From assembly GCF_000759795.1 (NCBI RefSeq), contig NZ_BBMZ01000007.1:62001-126000 (forward strand): 64,000 bases of DNA, given 5' to 3'. Below, piece by piece: positions 10,660-20,967 of this stretch (positions within the stretch are counted from its first letter, which is position 1; each line of letters begins with the position of its first letter). The position numbers and the translations under genes were made by a program. Source of the DNA: Pseudescherichia vulneris NBRC 102420 (GTDB lineage: Bacteria; Pseudomonadota; Gammaproteobacteria; Enterobacterales; Enterobacteriaceae). Below the pieces are notes generated by a model, which was given only the letters and a program-made list of their open reading frames with translations, did not search any database and was not told the DNA's origin.

Positions 10660-10679
10660 AACATAGCAAAGGCTATATT
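10660..10679 (+). promoter_or_regulatory. MntR operator of mntH
   Basis: AACATAGCAAAGGCTATATT is a near-perfect inverted repeat (ATAGC-N4-GCTAT core) just before the ribosome site. It agrees, apart from one or two bases, with the known E. coli MntR box at the same place, so manganese repression is likely. Confidence 0.75.
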
Positions 10680-10689
10680 AGAGGCAAAA

Positions 10690-11928
10690 ATGAACGATAG
10701 CAGCGTTGAGAGCAGCAGCGGACGTACAGCGCGGAAGCTTCGGTTCGCATTGATGGGACCCGCCTTTGTGGCGGCAATTGGCTATATCGATCCCGGCAAT
10801 TTTGCTACCAATATTCAGGCCGGGGCCAGCTTCGGCTACAAACTGCTATGGGTGGTGGTGTGGGCTAACCTGATGGCGATGCTGATCCAGGTGCTCTCGG
10901 CCAAGCTAGGGATTGCCACGGGCAAAAACCTTGCCGAGCATATTCGCGATCGCTATCCGCGTCCGGTGGTGTGGTTCTACTGGGTGCAGGCGGAGATCAT
11001 CGCCATGGCCACCGACCTTGCGGAGTTTATCGGGGCGGCGATTGGCTTTAAGCTCATTCTCGGCGTCTCGCTGCTGCAGGGGGCGGTGCTGACCGGCATT
11101 GCCACCTTCCTGATCCTGATGCTGCAGCGGCGCGGCGATAAACCGCTGGAGAAGGTGATCGGCGGCCTGCTGCTCTTTGTCGCAGTAGCCTACGTGGTGG
11201 AGCTGATCTTCTCCCAGCCTAAGCTGGTGGATCTGGGTAAAGGGATGCTGATCCCGAGCCTGCCGACTACCGAAGCGGTGTTTTTGGCTGCGGGCGTACT
11301 GGGGGCAACCATTATGCCGCACGTCATCTATCTGCACTCCTCTCTGACCCAGAACCTGCATGACGGATCGCGTAAAGAGCGCTACTCGGCAACGAAGTGG
11401 GACGTAGCGATTGCCATGACCATCGCGGGCTTCGTTAACCTGGCGATGATGGCCACCGCCGCCGCCGCGTTTCACTTTAGCGGCCATACCGGCGTTGCCG
11501 ACCTGGATCAGGCCTATCTTACCCTTGAACCGCTGCTAAGCCATGCGGCAGCCACCATCTTTGGCCTGAGCCTGGTGGCGGCAGGACTCTCTTCCACGGT
11601 AGTCGGTACCCTGGCAGGCCAGGTGGTGATGCAGGGGTTTGTCCGCTTCAGTATTCCGCTGTGGCTGCGTCGGTCTATCACCATGCTGCCCTCGTTTATC
11701 GTCATTCTGATGGGGCTGGATCCAACGCGTATTCTGGTAATGAGTCAGGTTCTGCTTAGCTTTGGTATCGCGCTGGCGCTGGTGCCTCTGCTGATTTTTA
11801 CCAGCGACGGCAAACTGATGGGCGAGCTGGTCAATACCCGGCTGGTAAAACGTCTTGGATGGGTGATTGTGGCTCTGGTGGTAGGGCTTAACCTGTGGCT
11901 GCTGATAGGGATGGCGCTGGGGCTGTAA
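10690..11928 (+). CDS. mntH: Manganese/divalent cation:H+ symporter MntH
   Basis: NRAMP family importer of Mn2+ (and Fe2+) in the inner membrane. 412 residues, the E. coli length, with eleven hydrophobic segments. The metal-binding motif DPGNFATN near residue 34 and the second half-site MPHVIYLHS near residue 211 are intact. GAGG lies seven bases before the ATG. Upstream MntR-like and Fur-like sites indicate metal repression. Confidence 0.97.
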   Translation: MNDSSVESSSGRTARKLRFALMGPAFVAAIGYIDPGNFATNIQAGASFGYKLLWVVVWANLMAMLIQVLSAKLGIATGKNLAEHIRDRYPRPVVWFYWVQAEIIAMATDLAEFIGAAIGFKLILGVSLLQGAVLTGIATFLILMLQRRGDKPLEKVIGGLLLFVAVAYVVELIFSQPKLVDLGKGMLIPSLPTTEAVFLAAGVLGATIMPHVIYLHSSLTQNLHDGSRKERYSATKWDVAIAMTIAGFVNLAMMATAAAAFHFSGHTGVADLDQAYLTLEPLLSHAAATIFGLSLVAAGLSSTVVGTLAGQVVMQGFVRFSIPLWLRRSITMLPSFIVILMGLDPTRILVMSQVLLSFGIALALVPLLIFTSDGKLMGELVNTRLVKRLGWVIVALVVGLNLWLLIGMALGL

Positions 11929-11940
11929 TGTGGGAGTAAC

Positions 11941-11974
11941 GCCGGGTGGCGGCTGCGCCTGACCCGGCCTACGA
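11941..11974. repeat. Single REP element after mntH
   Basis: GCCGGGTGGCGGCTGCGCC followed by TGACCCGGCCTAC is a REP palindrome of the enterobacterial type, between the convergent ends of mntH and ypeC. Confidence 0.7.
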
Positions 11975-11991
11975 AATAAATTACGCGTTTA

Positions 11992-12327
11992 TCAATGGTG
12001 GTGGCCGTGACCATGGCCGTGACCGCGACCACGACGATCGTCACGATCGCTCCAGCCTTCGCGATAGCCTCGCTCATAGGCCTTACGGTTGTCCCAGCCG
12101 CGATGGTAGCCGCGATCGTGTGGACGCCAGCGGTTATCACGCCACTGATAGTGACGGTTCCAGTAGTCCCGGTCGCGCCAGTCTCGGCCATCCCAGTAGT
12201 GGCCCCGATCGTCCCGGTCGCCAATCTGTAATTTTATAGACGGCAACAGCGTGATCTCACCGGCGTGGGCGACCAGCGGGGCTGTAGTAGCCATTAACAG
12301 TGCTGCCAGAATAAGTGACCTGAACAT
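11992..12327 (-). CDS. ypeC: DUF2502 family periplasmic protein YpeC
   Basis: A 111-residue secreted protein. Signal peptide [20 protein letters not shown] with probable cleavage after AHA, then the conserved [17 protein letters not shown] and a Trp/Tyr/Arg/Asp-rich repeat body, ending in a histidine-rich tail ([11 protein letters not shown]). The tail could bind metal, which is only an inference. Start at 12327 has a strong GGAGG. Same neighbour (mntH) as in E. coli. Function unknown. Confidence 0.9.
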   Translation of the reverse strand: MFRSLILAALLMATTAPLVAHAGEITLLPSIKLQIGDRDDRGHYWDGRDWRDRDYWNRHYQWRDNRWRPHDRGYHRGWDNRKAYERGYREGWSDRDDRRGRGHGHGHGHHH

Positions 12328-12448
12328 AAAAAAATCCTCCACGAGCGGGCCACAATGGCCTGTAAGAAAATATTACGAGACGTAAAGTCCCGTAGCATCT
12401 CCTTAAATCCTAATTCGTGGGGGGGCAGCACTTTTTGTTAAAAAAGAG

Positions 12449-13447
12449 TTAACCTGCGTCGTTGAGGATTGCATCAATGGCAGCACACTCCTGCTCGGTA
12501 AAGTGGCGGTTAGCCAGCATGCCGACAGCGTCGTCCAGCTGGGCAATTTTACTTGCGCCAATCAGCACTGAAGTCACTCTGTCCCCGCGCAGCACCCACG
12601 CCAGCGCCATCTGCGAGAGCTTCTGCCCGCGCGCCTGGGCTAAGGCATTAAGCTTACGCACCTTCTCCAGCTTCTCCTCGGTAAGCTGATCCGGGCTGAG
12701 GAAGCGACTTCCGCTGGCGGCCCGTGAATCTTCCGGAATGCCGTTGAGGTAACGGTCCGTTAGCTGACCACCCGCCAGCGGCGAGAAGGCGATGCTGCCG
12801 ACGCCTTTTTCCGCCAGCAGATCCAGGAGTTCATCCTCTACCCAGCGCTCAAACATCGAATACTTCGGCTGATGGATCAGGCAGGGCGTGCCCAAATCGT
12901 CGAGGATGGCGATGGCCTCGCGGGCCAGATCGGCCGGGTAGTTCGACAGCCCAACGTAGAGCGCTTTCCCCTGGCGCACAATATGGTCCAGAGCGCGCAT
13001 GGTCTCCTTCAGCGGGGTATGCGGATCCGGGCGGTGATGATAGAAGATATCCACATATTCAAGCCCCATCCGCCGCAGGCTCTGATCGAGGCTGGCAATA
13101 AGGTACTTGCGTGAGCCCCAGTCGCCATAAGGGCCGTCCCACATGGTGTAACCGGCCTTGGAAGAGATAATCAGCTCGTCGCGATAAGGCAAAAAGTCTT
13201 CTCGCAGGATGCGGCCAAAGTTGCTTTCGGCAGAGCCCGGCGGCGGCCCGTAGTTATTGGCGAGGTCAAAATGGGTGATGCCGAGATCGAAGGCGTGGCG
13301 TAGCAGCTGGCGGCTGGTATCAACCCGCGTCGCGTCACCAAAGTTATGCCACAGCCCCAGCGATATTGCTGGCAGCCTGATGCCGCTATCGCCGCAGCGG
13401 CGATACTCCATTCCCTGATAGCGCTCAGGATTGGCCTGATAAACCAT
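12449..13447 (-). CDS. Aldo/keto reductase, GpR/YghZ-like
   Basis: A 332-residue NADPH-dependent aldo/keto reductase of the subgroup containing E. coli YghZ/GpR (L-glyceraldehyde 3-phosphate reductase). The TIM-barrel signatures are visible: FDLANNYGPPPGSAE with the catalytic Tyr, ELIISSKAGY with the Lys, YVDIFYHHR with the His, and a C-terminal VTSVLIGASK cofactor site. Start 13447 has AGAGGG upstream. It lies between ypeC and yfeO, where E. coli has no such gene, and is 70 bases downstream of yfeO on the same strand. The precise substrate is not established; it is clearly diverged from YghZ. Confidence 0.88.
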   Translation of the reverse strand: MVYQANPERYQGMEYRRCGDSGIRLPAISLGLWHNFGDATRVDTSRQLLRHAFDLGITHFDLANNYGPPPGSAESNFGRILREDFLPYRDELIISSKAGYTMWDGPYGDWGSRKYLIASLDQSLRRMGLEYVDIFYHHRPDPHTPLKETMRALDHIVRQGKALYVGLSNYPADLAREAIAILDDLGTPCLIHQPKYSMFERWVEDELLDLLAEKGVGSIAFSPLAGGQLTDRYLNGIPEDSRAASGSRFLSPDQLTEEKLEKVRKLNALAQARGQKLSQMALAWVLRGDRVTSVLIGASKIAQLDDAVGMLANRHFTEQECAAIDAILNDAG

Positions 13448-13517
13448 GCAGTTACCCTCTCTGTTCTGTAAAAAACGCAACATTACACCGGACGAGCCGA
13501 TGAAACCCGCGCGGGCG

Positions 13518-14753
13518 TTAATCTTTGCGACGTGGCGCAATCATCAGCGGTTTTCCCGCCAGCAGCAGCCACGCGGGAAGCATCACAATGCACAGCAGCG
13601 GCAGCAGGGTCGTATCCGGCACTACCGCTGCCGCCATAAACAGGCTCAGCCAGCCGTCGCGGGTTACCACCAGCACCAGGCCAAGAATGGCGCATGACAC
13701 GGTAATGGCTGCCGGGACGGCCTCGACGTGCTCGTGCAGCATCAGCCCTAACGCCACTGCCACAAACACCGCCGGGAAGATGCGCCCACCGCGAAAACCG
13801 CAGGCGGCGGCAATCACCAGCGCAGCAAGCTTCACCACCGCAAACAGCAGGTAGTCGCTGACGGTAAAGGTCTGGCTAAACGCCAGCTGCTGCATCTCAC
13901 TCAGCCCCTTGAACAGCGTGATATGCCCACCGATAATGCCGAGAATACCCAGCAGAAAGCCGCCGATGCCGAGGATCAGCACCGGATGGCCCAGCCGGTG
14001 CATCAGCTGGTGCAGGCGTGGCAGGCACCACACCGCAATCATCCCTAACGCAATCGCGATGGCGGCCACTACCGCACCGCTAAAGATATCCACCAGCTGC
14101 ATCTGCCCGTAGTGGGCAATTGGCAGCGAGAAGTGCGGGTGGAAAAAGAGACTGGTGGTGAGCGCGCCCGCGGCGGCGGACATCAGCGGAGCGAAGAGGC
14201 GATCCCACAGCGGAACGTCGCTGTTACCGCCCAGGGTCTGGGAGAAGATCAGCGCGGCGGCAACCGGTGTGCCAAACAGCGCGCCAATCGTGCCGGCAGA
14301 GGCCAGCACCGTCCAGTCAAGCGCCGTCACCCGGGGAAAGAGCCGTGCACCAACGGCCACCGCGAGGGCAATATTGATGACCATAATTGGGTGCTCAGGG
14401 CCAAGGCTGACCCCGCCCGCCAGGCCAATAATCAACGCGCAGAGCAGGCCGGGGAGGGTAGAGGTGGCTACCGGCGCACCAATCAGCGGCTCGGTGGCCG
14501 GATCCGGTCCACCGTGACCCGGGCTGTAGCGCAGCACCAGCCCGACGGCCACGCCGGTGAGCGTCAGCATCAGCAGCGTCCAGAAGGGAGAGTCCAGAGG
14601 GACGCCCAGCGTTGTCGGCAGGCTGGACCAGAGCAGAGATTGCAGCACGGAGGCGACTTTCATCACCGCCACCAGTACAACACTCGACGCTATGCCAATA
14701 ATCAACGCGGGAAGCGACAGCAACAGCATGGTTCTGGCTCGCGGATGGAGCAT
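13518..14753 (-). CDS. yfeO: ClC-family ion channel/antiporter protein YfeO
   Basis: A 411-residue polytopic membrane protein of the chloride channel (ClC) superfamily. Conserved stretches include [12 protein letters not shown] (ClC helix-D type GxxxGPE), [19 protein letters not shown] and [18 protein letters not shown] (the GxFxP-type motif). Its transported ion has not been determined. Close to E. coli YfeO over the whole length, with the same neighbour glk, from which it diverges. Confidence 0.94.
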   Translation of the reverse strand: MLHPRARTMLLLSLPALIIGIASSVVLVAVMKVASVLQSLLWSSLPTTLGVPLDSPFWTLLMLTLTGVAVGLVLRYSPGHGGPDPATEPLIGAPVATSTLPGLLCALIIGLAGGVSLGPEHPIMVINIALAVAVGARLFPRVTALDWTVLASAGTIGALFGTPVAAALIFSQTLGGNSDVPLWDRLFAPLMSAAAGALTTSLFFHPHFSLPIAHYGQMQLVDIFSGAVVAAIAIALGMIAVWCLPRLHQLMHRLGHPVLILGIGGFLLGILGIIGGHITLFKGLSEMQQLAFSQTFTVSDYLLFAVVKLAALVIAAACGFRGGRIFPAVFVAVALGLMLHEHVEAVPAAITVSCAILGLVLVVTRDGWLSLFMAAAVVPDTTLLPLLCIVMLPAWLLLAGKPLMIAPRRKD

Positions 14754-14957
14754 GATGATTTCCTTCTACTTTCACTTATGGGCACCATTGCACGGCTCGC
14801 CTGGCGGCGTCGACACAAATGATGCGGAAAGAGTAAAGTTATTCTGTGATGAAGCTCTATAATCCCTCAGCACTCGTGCTATGGTCGTTGTTGTTACAGC
14901 GCCTTGAATTTACAGTGTGCCAAAGATTTATTCTGACTTTAGCGGAGCCGTAAAAGA

Positions 14958-15923
14958 ATGACAAAGTATGCTTTAGTAGGAGACGTAGGCGGCACCAATG
15001 CGCGTTTAGCGCTATGCGATGTCGCCAACGGCGAAATTTCCCAGGCTAAGACCTATTCCGGGCTGGATTATCCAAGCCTTGAAGCCGTGGTTCGCGTCTA
15101 CCTTGCTGAACACAACGTCAGTGTTGAAGATGGCTCCATTGCCATCGCCTGTCCGATTACCGGCGACTGGGTCGCCATGACGAACCACACCTGGGCCTTC
15201 TCCATCGCCGAGATGAAGCAGAACCTGGGTTTTGCTCACCTGGAGATCATCAACGACTTTACCGCCGTATCGATGGCGATCCCCATGCTGGACAGAGAGC
15301 ATCTGACCCAGTTTGGCGGCGGGGAGCCGGTCGAAGGTAAGCCGATTGCCGTCTACGGCGCCGGTACCGGCCTTGGGGTTGCGCATCTGGTGCATGTTGA
15401 TAAGCGCTGGGTGAGCCTGCCGGGTGAGGGCGGCCACGTTGACTTCGCGCCAAACAGCGAAGAAGAGGCCATTATCCTGGAGGAGCTGCGTGCTGAAGTG
15501 GGGCATGTCTCCGCCGAGCGCGTGCTGTCAGGGCCAGGGCTGGTCAATCTCTATCGGGCGATCGTGAAATCGGATGGTCGCCTGCCGGAAAACCTCCAGC
15601 CGAAAGATGTGACCGAGCGGGCGTTAGCGGACAGCTGTACCGACTGCCGCCGGGCGCTGTCGCTGTTCTGCGTGGTGATGGGCCGCTTTGGCGGCAACCT
15701 GGCGCTGACGCTGGGCACCTTCGGCGGGGTCTATATTGCGGGCGGTATCGTGCCGCGCTTCCTCGACTTCTTTAAGGCATCCGGCTTCCGCGGCGGCTTT
15801 GAGGATAAAGGGCGCTTTAAGGCCTACGTGCAGGACATTCCAGTCTACCTGATCGTGCATGACAACCCAGGCCTGCTGGGCGCAGGTGCGCATATGCGCC
15901 AGACCCTGGGCTACATCCTCTGA
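14958..15923 (+). CDS. glk: Glucokinase Glk
   Basis: Phosphorylates cytoplasmic glucose to glucose 6-phosphate with ATP. 321 residues, identical in length to E. coli Glk. Phosphate-binding motif [11 protein letters not shown] at residues 7-17, sugar-site [11 protein letters not shown], and [11 protein letters not shown] are all present. The stop codon is followed immediately by the convergent ypdB. Confidence 0.97.
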   Translation: MTKYALVGDVGGTNARLALCDVANGEISQAKTYSGLDYPSLEAVVRVYLAEHNVSVEDGSIAIACPITGDWVAMTNHTWAFSIAEMKQNLGFAHLEIINDFTAVSMAIPMLDREHLTQFGGGEPVEGKPIAVYGAGTGLGVAHLVHVDKRWVSLPGEGGHVDFAPNSEEEAIILEELRAEVGHVSAERVLSGPGLVNLYRAIVKSDGRLPENLQPKDVTERALADSCTDCRRALSLFCVVMGRFGGNLALTLGTFGGVYIAGGIVPRFLDFFKASGFRGGFEDKGRFKAYVQDIPVYLIVHDNPGLLGAGAHMRQTLGYIL

Positions 15924-16661
15924 TCACAGGTGCATTAGCTGCCTGAACTCTTTTACCTTGCTGCGGCTGACGGGAACCTGGAAATCAAGATCCCTCAGCC
16001 GCAGAATATAGGTGTTGTTAAACCAGGGTTCGATCTCGCGGATCTTGTTTAAGTTAACGCAGTAGGAGCGATGGCAGCGGAAGAAGTGTGCTGCGGGTAG
16101 CTTGCTGCAAAATTCAGTGATGTTCATCGGCATCACGTAGGATTCCCGCCGGGTGTAGACAAACGTCATCTTCTCATGGGCTTCGGCATAGTAGATATCG
16201 TGAATGCTGGTCACGATAATGCGCTCGTCCTTAACGAGATTGATGGTGTCGTTCTCGCGGGTTGCTACCGGGCTGCCGCCGGTGCCGGATTGCTGCTGCC
16301 AGGCCGCCTCCAGCTTTTGCAGCATGGTAATGATCCGCGACTCCTGATAGGGCTTCAGAATGTAGTCAAATGCTTCCAGCTCAAACGCCTCGACCGCATG
16401 CTCTTTCCACGCGGTAATAAACACAATAAAAGGCTTATGCGCGAACTGGCTGATGTTTTGCGCCAGCAGCACGCCGTCCAGGGACGGAATATTGATATCG
16501 AGAAACAGGGCATCTACCTTGTTGTGCTGAAGGTACTTCAGCACGTCCAGACCGTCATCAAAGGTGGCGACAATCTCCATCTGGCTGTGCGCTTTGATAA
16601 GCCAGCTCAGCTCCTGCTGGGCAAGGATCTCATCTTCAACGATGATAACTTTCACTGTCAC
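15924..16661 (-). CDS. ypdB: LytTR response regulator YpdB
   Basis: A 245-residue response regulator. The N-terminal receiver domain has DE at residues 10-11, the phospho-acceptor Asp in DALFLDINIPSLDG and the conserved Lys in YILKPYQ. The C-terminal LytTR DNA-binding domain includes FFRCHRSYCVNLNKI. In E. coli the YpdA/YpdB pair responds to extracellular pyruvate and activates yhjX. It is downstream of ypdA with an eight-base gap, so co-transcribed. Confidence 0.95.
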   Translation of the reverse strand: MTVKVIIVEDEILAQQELSWLIKAHSQMEIVATFDDGLDVLKYLQHNKVDALFLDINIPSLDGVLLAQNISQFAHKPFIVFITAWKEHAVEAFELEAFDYILKPYQESRIITMLQKLEAAWQQQSGTGGSPVATRENDTINLVKDERIIVTSIHDIYYAEAHEKMTFVYTRRESYVMPMNITEFCSKLPAAHFFRCHRSYCVNLNKIREIEPWFNNTYILRLRDLDFQVPVSRSKVKEFRQLMHL

Positions 16662-16669
16662 TCTCCTGT

Positions 16670-18367
16670 TTAACGCAGCAGCGTTACTGGCCCTGGAGCC
16701 GGGGTACGCTGATGCGGCACGTAAAAGGCAATCTCCGTTCCCGGCTCAAGGCGGCGAATGTGCAGACCTTCACCGTAGAGCAGCTTCACGCGATGATGAA
16801 CGTTCAGCAGGCCGATTTTATTTCCGGGCATCTCATTGGCTTCAACGCGCTCAATCACTTTAGGATCGATACCGTGGCCGGTGTCGCGCACGGCAATGCG
16901 CACCCGGTTGCCACACTCCTCCACGCTGATGTTCACTACTCCCTTGCCTTTACACGGCTGGATCCCGTGGACGATGGCGTTCTCTACCAGCGGCTGGATC
17001 AGCAGGCTGGGGATCACGCAGGTGACCTCTTCATCAATATCATAAATGACCGTCAGCTTGTCACCGAAACGCGCCTGCTCAATGGCGATGTAATCTTTAA
17101 TTTGGTACAGCTCTTTTTTAATGTCGATCTGCTCGTCGTCATTGAGCTCAATGTTATAGCGCAGGTAGCGCGACAGGTTGATGATCAGCTGCCGGGCGGT
17201 ATCTGGATTCATGCGAATCGACGAGGAGATGGCGTTCAGCGCGTTAAACAGAAAGTGTGGGTTAATCTTGCTCTGGAGCGCCCGCAGCTCTGCTTTATTG
17301 GCCATCTCCCGCAGCTGTTCGGCGCGGGAGACCTCCAGCTGGGTCGAGATAATCTGCGACAGGCCCACCGCCATCTCCTGCAGCGACGAGGTGATCTGGT
17401 GGGCATGGCAGTAGTAGATCTTCAGCGTGCCGGTGACCACACCTTTCTCCCACAGGGGGATCACCAGCATAGAGTGGATCTCTGGCGTACGGTGCGCTTC
17501 GTCGTTGTTTTTAATGACGATTTCACCGTTGTCGATCGCCCGGCGGGTGGTGGGGCTGATAATATCATCGCTGTCGCGGTAGTTGTTCTCGCCGACGCCA
17601 ACGTAGGCCAGGACGTGATCGATATTGGTGATGGCAACCGCGTCGGCGTGAATATCGGTGCGAATAATATTGCACACCTGGCGCAGGGACTCGCTGTTTA
17701 CGTGGCGAAACAGGGGCAGCGTTTTATTGGCGATATCAAGAGCCAGCTTGGCCTGACGCGCCGCGCTGGCCTCCTTCTCACCCTCAACGCTCTGCACCAG
17801 CAGCACGATAAAACCGATGCACACCGTGCCTAAAATCATCGGCACGCCGATTTTCGACACGATATCCAAGCCCAGCGTGGTAGTGGGGGCCCAGAGAACA
17901 ACCAAAATCATCGTCAGGGTTTCACACAGCATGCCCGCGATAATGCCTACCCGCCAGCGCTGCGCCTTCGGCGTTTTGACGTTAATCCAACCGGAGAGAA
18001 TGCCCGCCACGATGCTGGTAATAAAGCAGGGGACGGCAGTAACGCCGCCGATGTCGATCAGGTAGCGATGGGTGCCGGCAATCATGCCGGTAATAATGCC
18101 GACCCAGGGCCCAAACAGGATCCCACCCGACATCACCGCAATAATCCGCACGTTAACCAGCGAGCCCTCTACCTGCACACCTGACCAGGTGCTAAACAGG
18201 GCAAACATCGAGAAGATTGCGGTCACGGCCAGCAGCTCTTTCGGGGAGTGGGCCGTTTTATGCAGCAGCTCGCGGAACAGGCGGATGCGAATAAGAAAGA
18301 AGAGACAAATAAGCATTAACGCCGCACGATCGAAAACCGCCAGCAGCATAGTGAAAATTTCGTGCAC
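16670..18367 (-). CDS. ypdA: LytS-type sensor histidine kinase YpdA
   Basis: A 565-residue membrane sensor kinase. Five or six transmembrane helices of the 5TM-5TMR-LYT type (with [28 protein letters not shown] split here only by length), then a GAF-like domain ([15 protein letters not shown]), then a His-kinase core with the phospho-His in [14 protein letters not shown] and the ATP-binding motifs [11 protein letters not shown] and DTGHGID. The GTG at 18367 (VHEIF) is used because it gives exactly the E. coli length; the frame is open 45 codons further upstream. Partner of ypdB. Confidence 0.93.
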   Translation of the reverse strand: MHEIFTMLLAVFDRAALMLICLFFLIRIRLFRELLHKTAHSPKELLAVTAIFSMFALFSTWSGVQVEGSLVNVRIIAVMSGGILFGPWVGIITGMIAGTHRYLIDIGGVTAVPCFITSIVAGILSGWINVKTPKAQRWRVGIIAGMLCETLTMILVVLWAPTTTLGLDIVSKIGVPMILGTVCIGFIVLLVQSVEGEKEASAARQAKLALDIANKTLPLFRHVNSESLRQVCNIIRTDIHADAVAITNIDHVLAYVGVGENNYRDSDDIISPTTRRAIDNGEIVIKNNDEAHRTPEIHSMLVIPLWEKGVVTGTLKIYYCHAHQITSSLQEMAVGLSQIISTQLEVSRAEQLREMANKAELRALQSKINPHFLFNALNAISSSIRMNPDTARQLIINLSRYLRYNIELNDDEQIDIKKELYQIKDYIAIEQARFGDKLTVIYDIDEEVTCVIPSLLIQPLVENAIVHGIQPCKGKGVVNISVEECGNRVRIAVRDTGHGIDPKVIERVEANEMPGNKIGLLNVHHRVKLLYGEGLHIRRLEPGTEIAFYVPHQRTPAPGPVTLLR

Positions 18368-18758
18368 GGATAGCTCTTGTGAATGACATGAAAAGGCGAT
18401 GATAAAAAAATTAGCGACAGAAGACCAGTTAACTTCCCTAAAGGGTAAACAGGGAAAAACCCTTAACAGAAAAGGGGATTGGTGAATGCAGGCGGCTGGC
18501 AAGCAAACTCACGCGTGTAGAGTAATATTACGGTAACTTTATTGATATCATGATGTTAAATCATCCTATGTTTAATGTTTATATTATCCGCAACGCCACG
18601 TTTTGTTCAGCCGACGGTTCCGCTTTTTCTTCACAAAACATTTTTTGCTTTTTTTCTCGACAGCGGGAAATTTTTCAGGCTATTTTCAATGCTATGCCAC
18701 TACGACAGGTGGCAACGTCGCTCGGACGGTCCGGGCGCTCACGTTATCCGAGGAATCT
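18368..18758. other. Divergent intergenic region ypdA-alaC
   Basis: A 391-base AT-rich spacer holding the promoters of the two divergent genes. It has long T runs (around 18640-18680). Overlapping open frames here look like chance. No clear operator or RNA gene was recognised. Confidence 0.5.
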
Positions 18759-19997
18759 ATGGCTGAATTCAGTCCTAAACGCCGCTTTTCGCGTATCGAT
18801 CGTCTCCCCCCTTACGTTTTTAACATCACTGCTGAACTGAAGATGGCTGCGCGTCGGCGCGGCGAAGACATTATTGACTTCAGCATGGGTAACCCTGACG
18901 GTGCCACTCCGCCGCACATCGTTGAAAAGCTTTGCACCGTGGCCCAGCGCCCTGACACCCACGGCTACTCAACGTCGCGCGGTATTCCACGCCTGCGGCG
19001 AGCTATCTCCCGCTGGTATCAGGAGCGCTACCAGGTTGAGATCGATCCAGAAAGCGAAGCTATCGTGACCATTGGTTCAAAAGAGGGGCTGGCGCACCTG
19101 ATGCTGGCCACGCTGGATCACGGCGACACCGTGCTGGTGCCGAATCCCAGCTATCCGATCCACATCTATGGTGCGGTGATTGCCGGGGCGCAGGTCCGAT
19201 CCGTGCCGCTGGTCGAGGGCGTTGACTTCTTTAACGAGCTGGAGCGCGCCATTCGCGAGAGCTATCCCAAGCCAAAAATGATGATCCTCGGCTTCCCGTC
19301 TAACCCAACGGCGCAGTGCGTAGAGCTGGAGTTCTTTGAGAAGGTGGTTGCGCTGGCGAAACGCTATGACGTGCTGGTGGTCCACGATCTCGCCTATGCC
19401 GATATCGTTTACGACGGCTGGAAAGCGCCGTCGATCATGCAGGTTCCCGGTGCGCGCGACGTAGCGGTAGAGTTCTTTACCCTGTCAAAAAGTTACAACA
19501 TGGCAGGCTGGCGGATCGGCTTTATGGTCGGCAACGCCGAGCTGGTGAATGCCCTGGCACGAATTAAAAGCTACCACGACTACGGAACCTTTACGCCGCT
19601 ACAGGTGGCGGCCATTGCTGCCCTTGAAGGCGATCAGCAGTGCGTGCGCGATATTGCCGACCAGTACAAACGCCGTCGCGACGTGCTGGTTAAAGGCCTG
19701 CACGAGGCGGGGTGGATGGTAGAGATGCCCAAAGCGTCTATGTACGTATGGGCAAAGATCCCGGATGCCTACGCAGAGATGGGCTCGCTGGAGTTCGCTA
19801 AGAAACTGCTCAACGACGCTAAAGTGTGCGTATCGCCAGGGGTTGGTTTTGGTGAATATGGCGATACCCACGTGCGTTTCGCACTGATTGAGAACCGGGA
19901 CCGCATTCGCCAGGCGGTGCGCGGGATCAAAGCGATGTTCCGCGCCGATGGCCTGCTTCCCGTTACGTCAAAAGCCTCTGCGGAAGAGAGCGAGTAG
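18759..19997 (+). CDS. alaC: Glutamate--pyruvate aminotransferase AlaC
   Basis: PLP-dependent alanine synthase (class I/II aminotransferase), transferring the amino group of glutamate to pyruvate. 412 residues as in E. coli. The PLP lysine lies in [15 protein letters not shown]; the substrate motif FPSNPTAQ is also present. The ATG at 18759 has GAGGAA upstream; the open frame continues 52 codons further 5' but without family similarity. It ends at a strong terminator. Confidence 0.96.
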   Translation: MAEFSPKRRFSRIDRLPPYVFNITAELKMAARRRGEDIIDFSMGNPDGATPPHIVEKLCTVAQRPDTHGYSTSRGIPRLRRAISRWYQERYQVEIDPESEAIVTIGSKEGLAHLMLATLDHGDTVLVPNPSYPIHIYGAVIAGAQVRSVPLVEGVDFFNELERAIRESYPKPKMMILGFPSNPTAQCVELEFFEKVVALAKRYDVLVVHDLAYADIVYDGWKAPSIMQVPGARDVAVEFFTLSKSYNMAGWRIGFMVGNAELVNALARIKSYHDYGTFTPLQVAAIAALEGDQQCVRDIADQYKRRRDVLVKGLHEAGWMVEMPKASMYVWAKIPDAYAEMGSLEFAKKLLNDAKVCVSPGVGFGEYGDTHVRFALIENRDRIRQAVRGIKAMFRADGLLPVTSKASAEESE

Positions 19998-20026
19998 CGT
20001 CGTATCAGAGTGGGGCAATAGAAGAG

Positions 20027-20057
20027 AAACAGGAGCCATTTGGCTCCTGTTTTTTTA
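20027..20057 (+). terminator. Rho-independent terminator of alaC
   Basis: Hairpin ACAGGAGCC/GGCTCCTGT with a short loop and seven T. Confidence 0.88.
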
Positions 20058-20071
20058 TGCGTGACAGCTGC

Positions 20072-20143
20072 TCAGATCATCAGGGCGAAGGTGCCGGCCC
20101 AAACAATGACCATCACTGAAATGCCCATAAAAAAATATTTCAC
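20072..20143 (-). CDS. ypdK: Small membrane protein YpdK (23 residues)
   Basis: A 24-codon gene on the minus strand that starts with GTG and encodes a 23-residue single-span hydrophobic peptide (begins MKYFFMGISVM and ends GTFALMI). As far as can be recalled it is identical to the E. coli small membrane protein YpdK, which occupies the same site, convergent with alaC. GGAG lies about eight bases before the GTG, and the downstream end is tail to tail with the alaC terminator. Perfect conservation of such a short frame, together with a ribosome site, makes it a real gene. Function unknown. Confidence 0.85.
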   Translation of the reverse strand: MKYFFMGISVMVIVWAGTFALMI

Positions 20144-20178
20144 GTTTCATCACTCCGCATACGTCAGGGTACGCATTA

Positions 20179-20352
20179 ATGAACATCAGGACTGATTATA
20201 GAGAGCTGAAACTGTACCAAAGCCAAATTGAGAATTTTCTCGCTAAGGAGGACAGCATCACCCCAGAATTTCGGGCGTACCTCACGCCAGACGGCGCTAA
20301 TGTACGCTTAATTATTACGGGGTGCAAGAGGGTTTTTTCTACCTATTTTTAG
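20179..20352 (+). CDS. Possible small protein of 57 residues
   Basis: An ATG frame of 58 codons starting MNIRTDYRELKLYQSQIENF and ending in TGCKRVFSTYF. AGGG lies about nine bases upstream of the ATG. The first half is charged and helix-prone, the second has alternating hydrophobic residues (FRAYL, NVRLIIT), which looks protein-like rather than random. No family was recognised. It is in the otherwise empty gap between ypdK and the Spy-like gene. It could be a chance frame or a gene remnant. Confidence 0.4.
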   Translation: MNIRTDYRELKLYQSQIENFLAKEDSITPEFRAYLTPDGANVRLIITGCKRVFSTYF

Positions 20353-20522
20353 ACACTTAGGTGTGTCGTGGAACGGCGACACTTTTATTTACTGGTGCAA
20401 TTATTTGCCGTTCAGCGACGCAAATAATACGCAGGCGAATGGCTTTTTTACGCTTGATTCATAAGGGATATTTGGCGAAAAAGTGTGCGCGAGATCGCTT
20501 TTTAAGCCATTGTCGACAGGGT
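20353..20522. other. Intergenic DNA without recognised gene
   Basis: Mixed-composition spacer between the small frame above and the terminator of the Spy-like gene. An open frame at 20361-20576 crosses that terminator and has no coding character. Confidence 0.5.
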
Positions 20523-20549
20523 AAAAAGCCCGCCGGGGGGACGGCGGGC
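20523..20549 (-). terminator. Terminator of the Spy-like gene
   Basis: On the minus strand, the hairpin GCCCGCCGT/GGCGGGC is followed by five T, eight bases after the stop codon of the Spy-like gene. Confidence 0.8.
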
Positions 20550-20556
20550 AAAGACA

Positions 20557-20967
20557 TTATTCCATTGCCGCTTTAGCCAGATCGTCCTGCACCTGCTGAC
20601 GCTGGGCTGGGGTCAGGATCTGGTTAAGATCGAAGTAGTACTTCACCTTGTAGTAACGCGCCTGCTGTTCAGCATTGCCAAACGCGGTCAGCTGCGTTTT
20701 TACCGTATCGTCACTCCATTTCCCGGAACGGATCATATCGATAATCGCGCCATCTTTCGCGCCGGTGATTTTAATTTGCTGAATATTGGTTTTGAGCTGC
20801 TGATGTAGCTGCTGAATTTTCGTTACCTGATCCTGACTCAGTTTCAGGTGCTGCACAATCGGATCCTGAGACGGGGCCGGTGCCGTAGAGACATTTGCAG
20901 CAAAAGCCGCGCCTGAAGAGAGCGCCAGAGCGGACACCAGTAAAGCAGAACGCAAAATTTTGTTCAT
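20557..20967 (-). CDS. Spy/CpxP-like periplasmic protein
   Basis: A 136-residue secreted protein. The signal peptide MNKILRSALLVSALALSSGA with cleavage near AFA is followed by a helical body that carries LTxxQ-type motifs (LKLSQDQVTKIQQLHQQL near residue 44 and LTPAQRQQVQDDL near the C-terminus), the mark of the Spy/CpxP family of periplasmic stress chaperones and sensors. It is clearly not CpxP or Spy itself. The ATG at 20967 is chosen for its signal peptide; the upstream 29 codons are not protein-like. Chaperone role is inference from the family. Confidence 0.72.
   Translation of the reverse strand: MNKILRSALLVSALALSSGAAFAANVSTAPAPSQDPIVQHLKLSQDQVTKIQQLHQQLKTNIQQIKITGAKDGAIIDMIRSGKWSDDTVKTQLTAFGNAEQQARYYKVKYYFDLNQILTPAQRQQVQDDLAKAAME

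Noticed and set aside
18550-18840. Open frames 5' of alaC, including an N-terminal extension of alaC itself
   Set aside because: The AlaC family start is at 18759 with a good ribosome site; upstream residues are T-run-derived (Phe-rich) and without similarity.
20361-20576. Open frame of 71 codons on the plus strand
   Set aside because: Crosses the terminator and end of the Spy-like gene; composition not protein-like.
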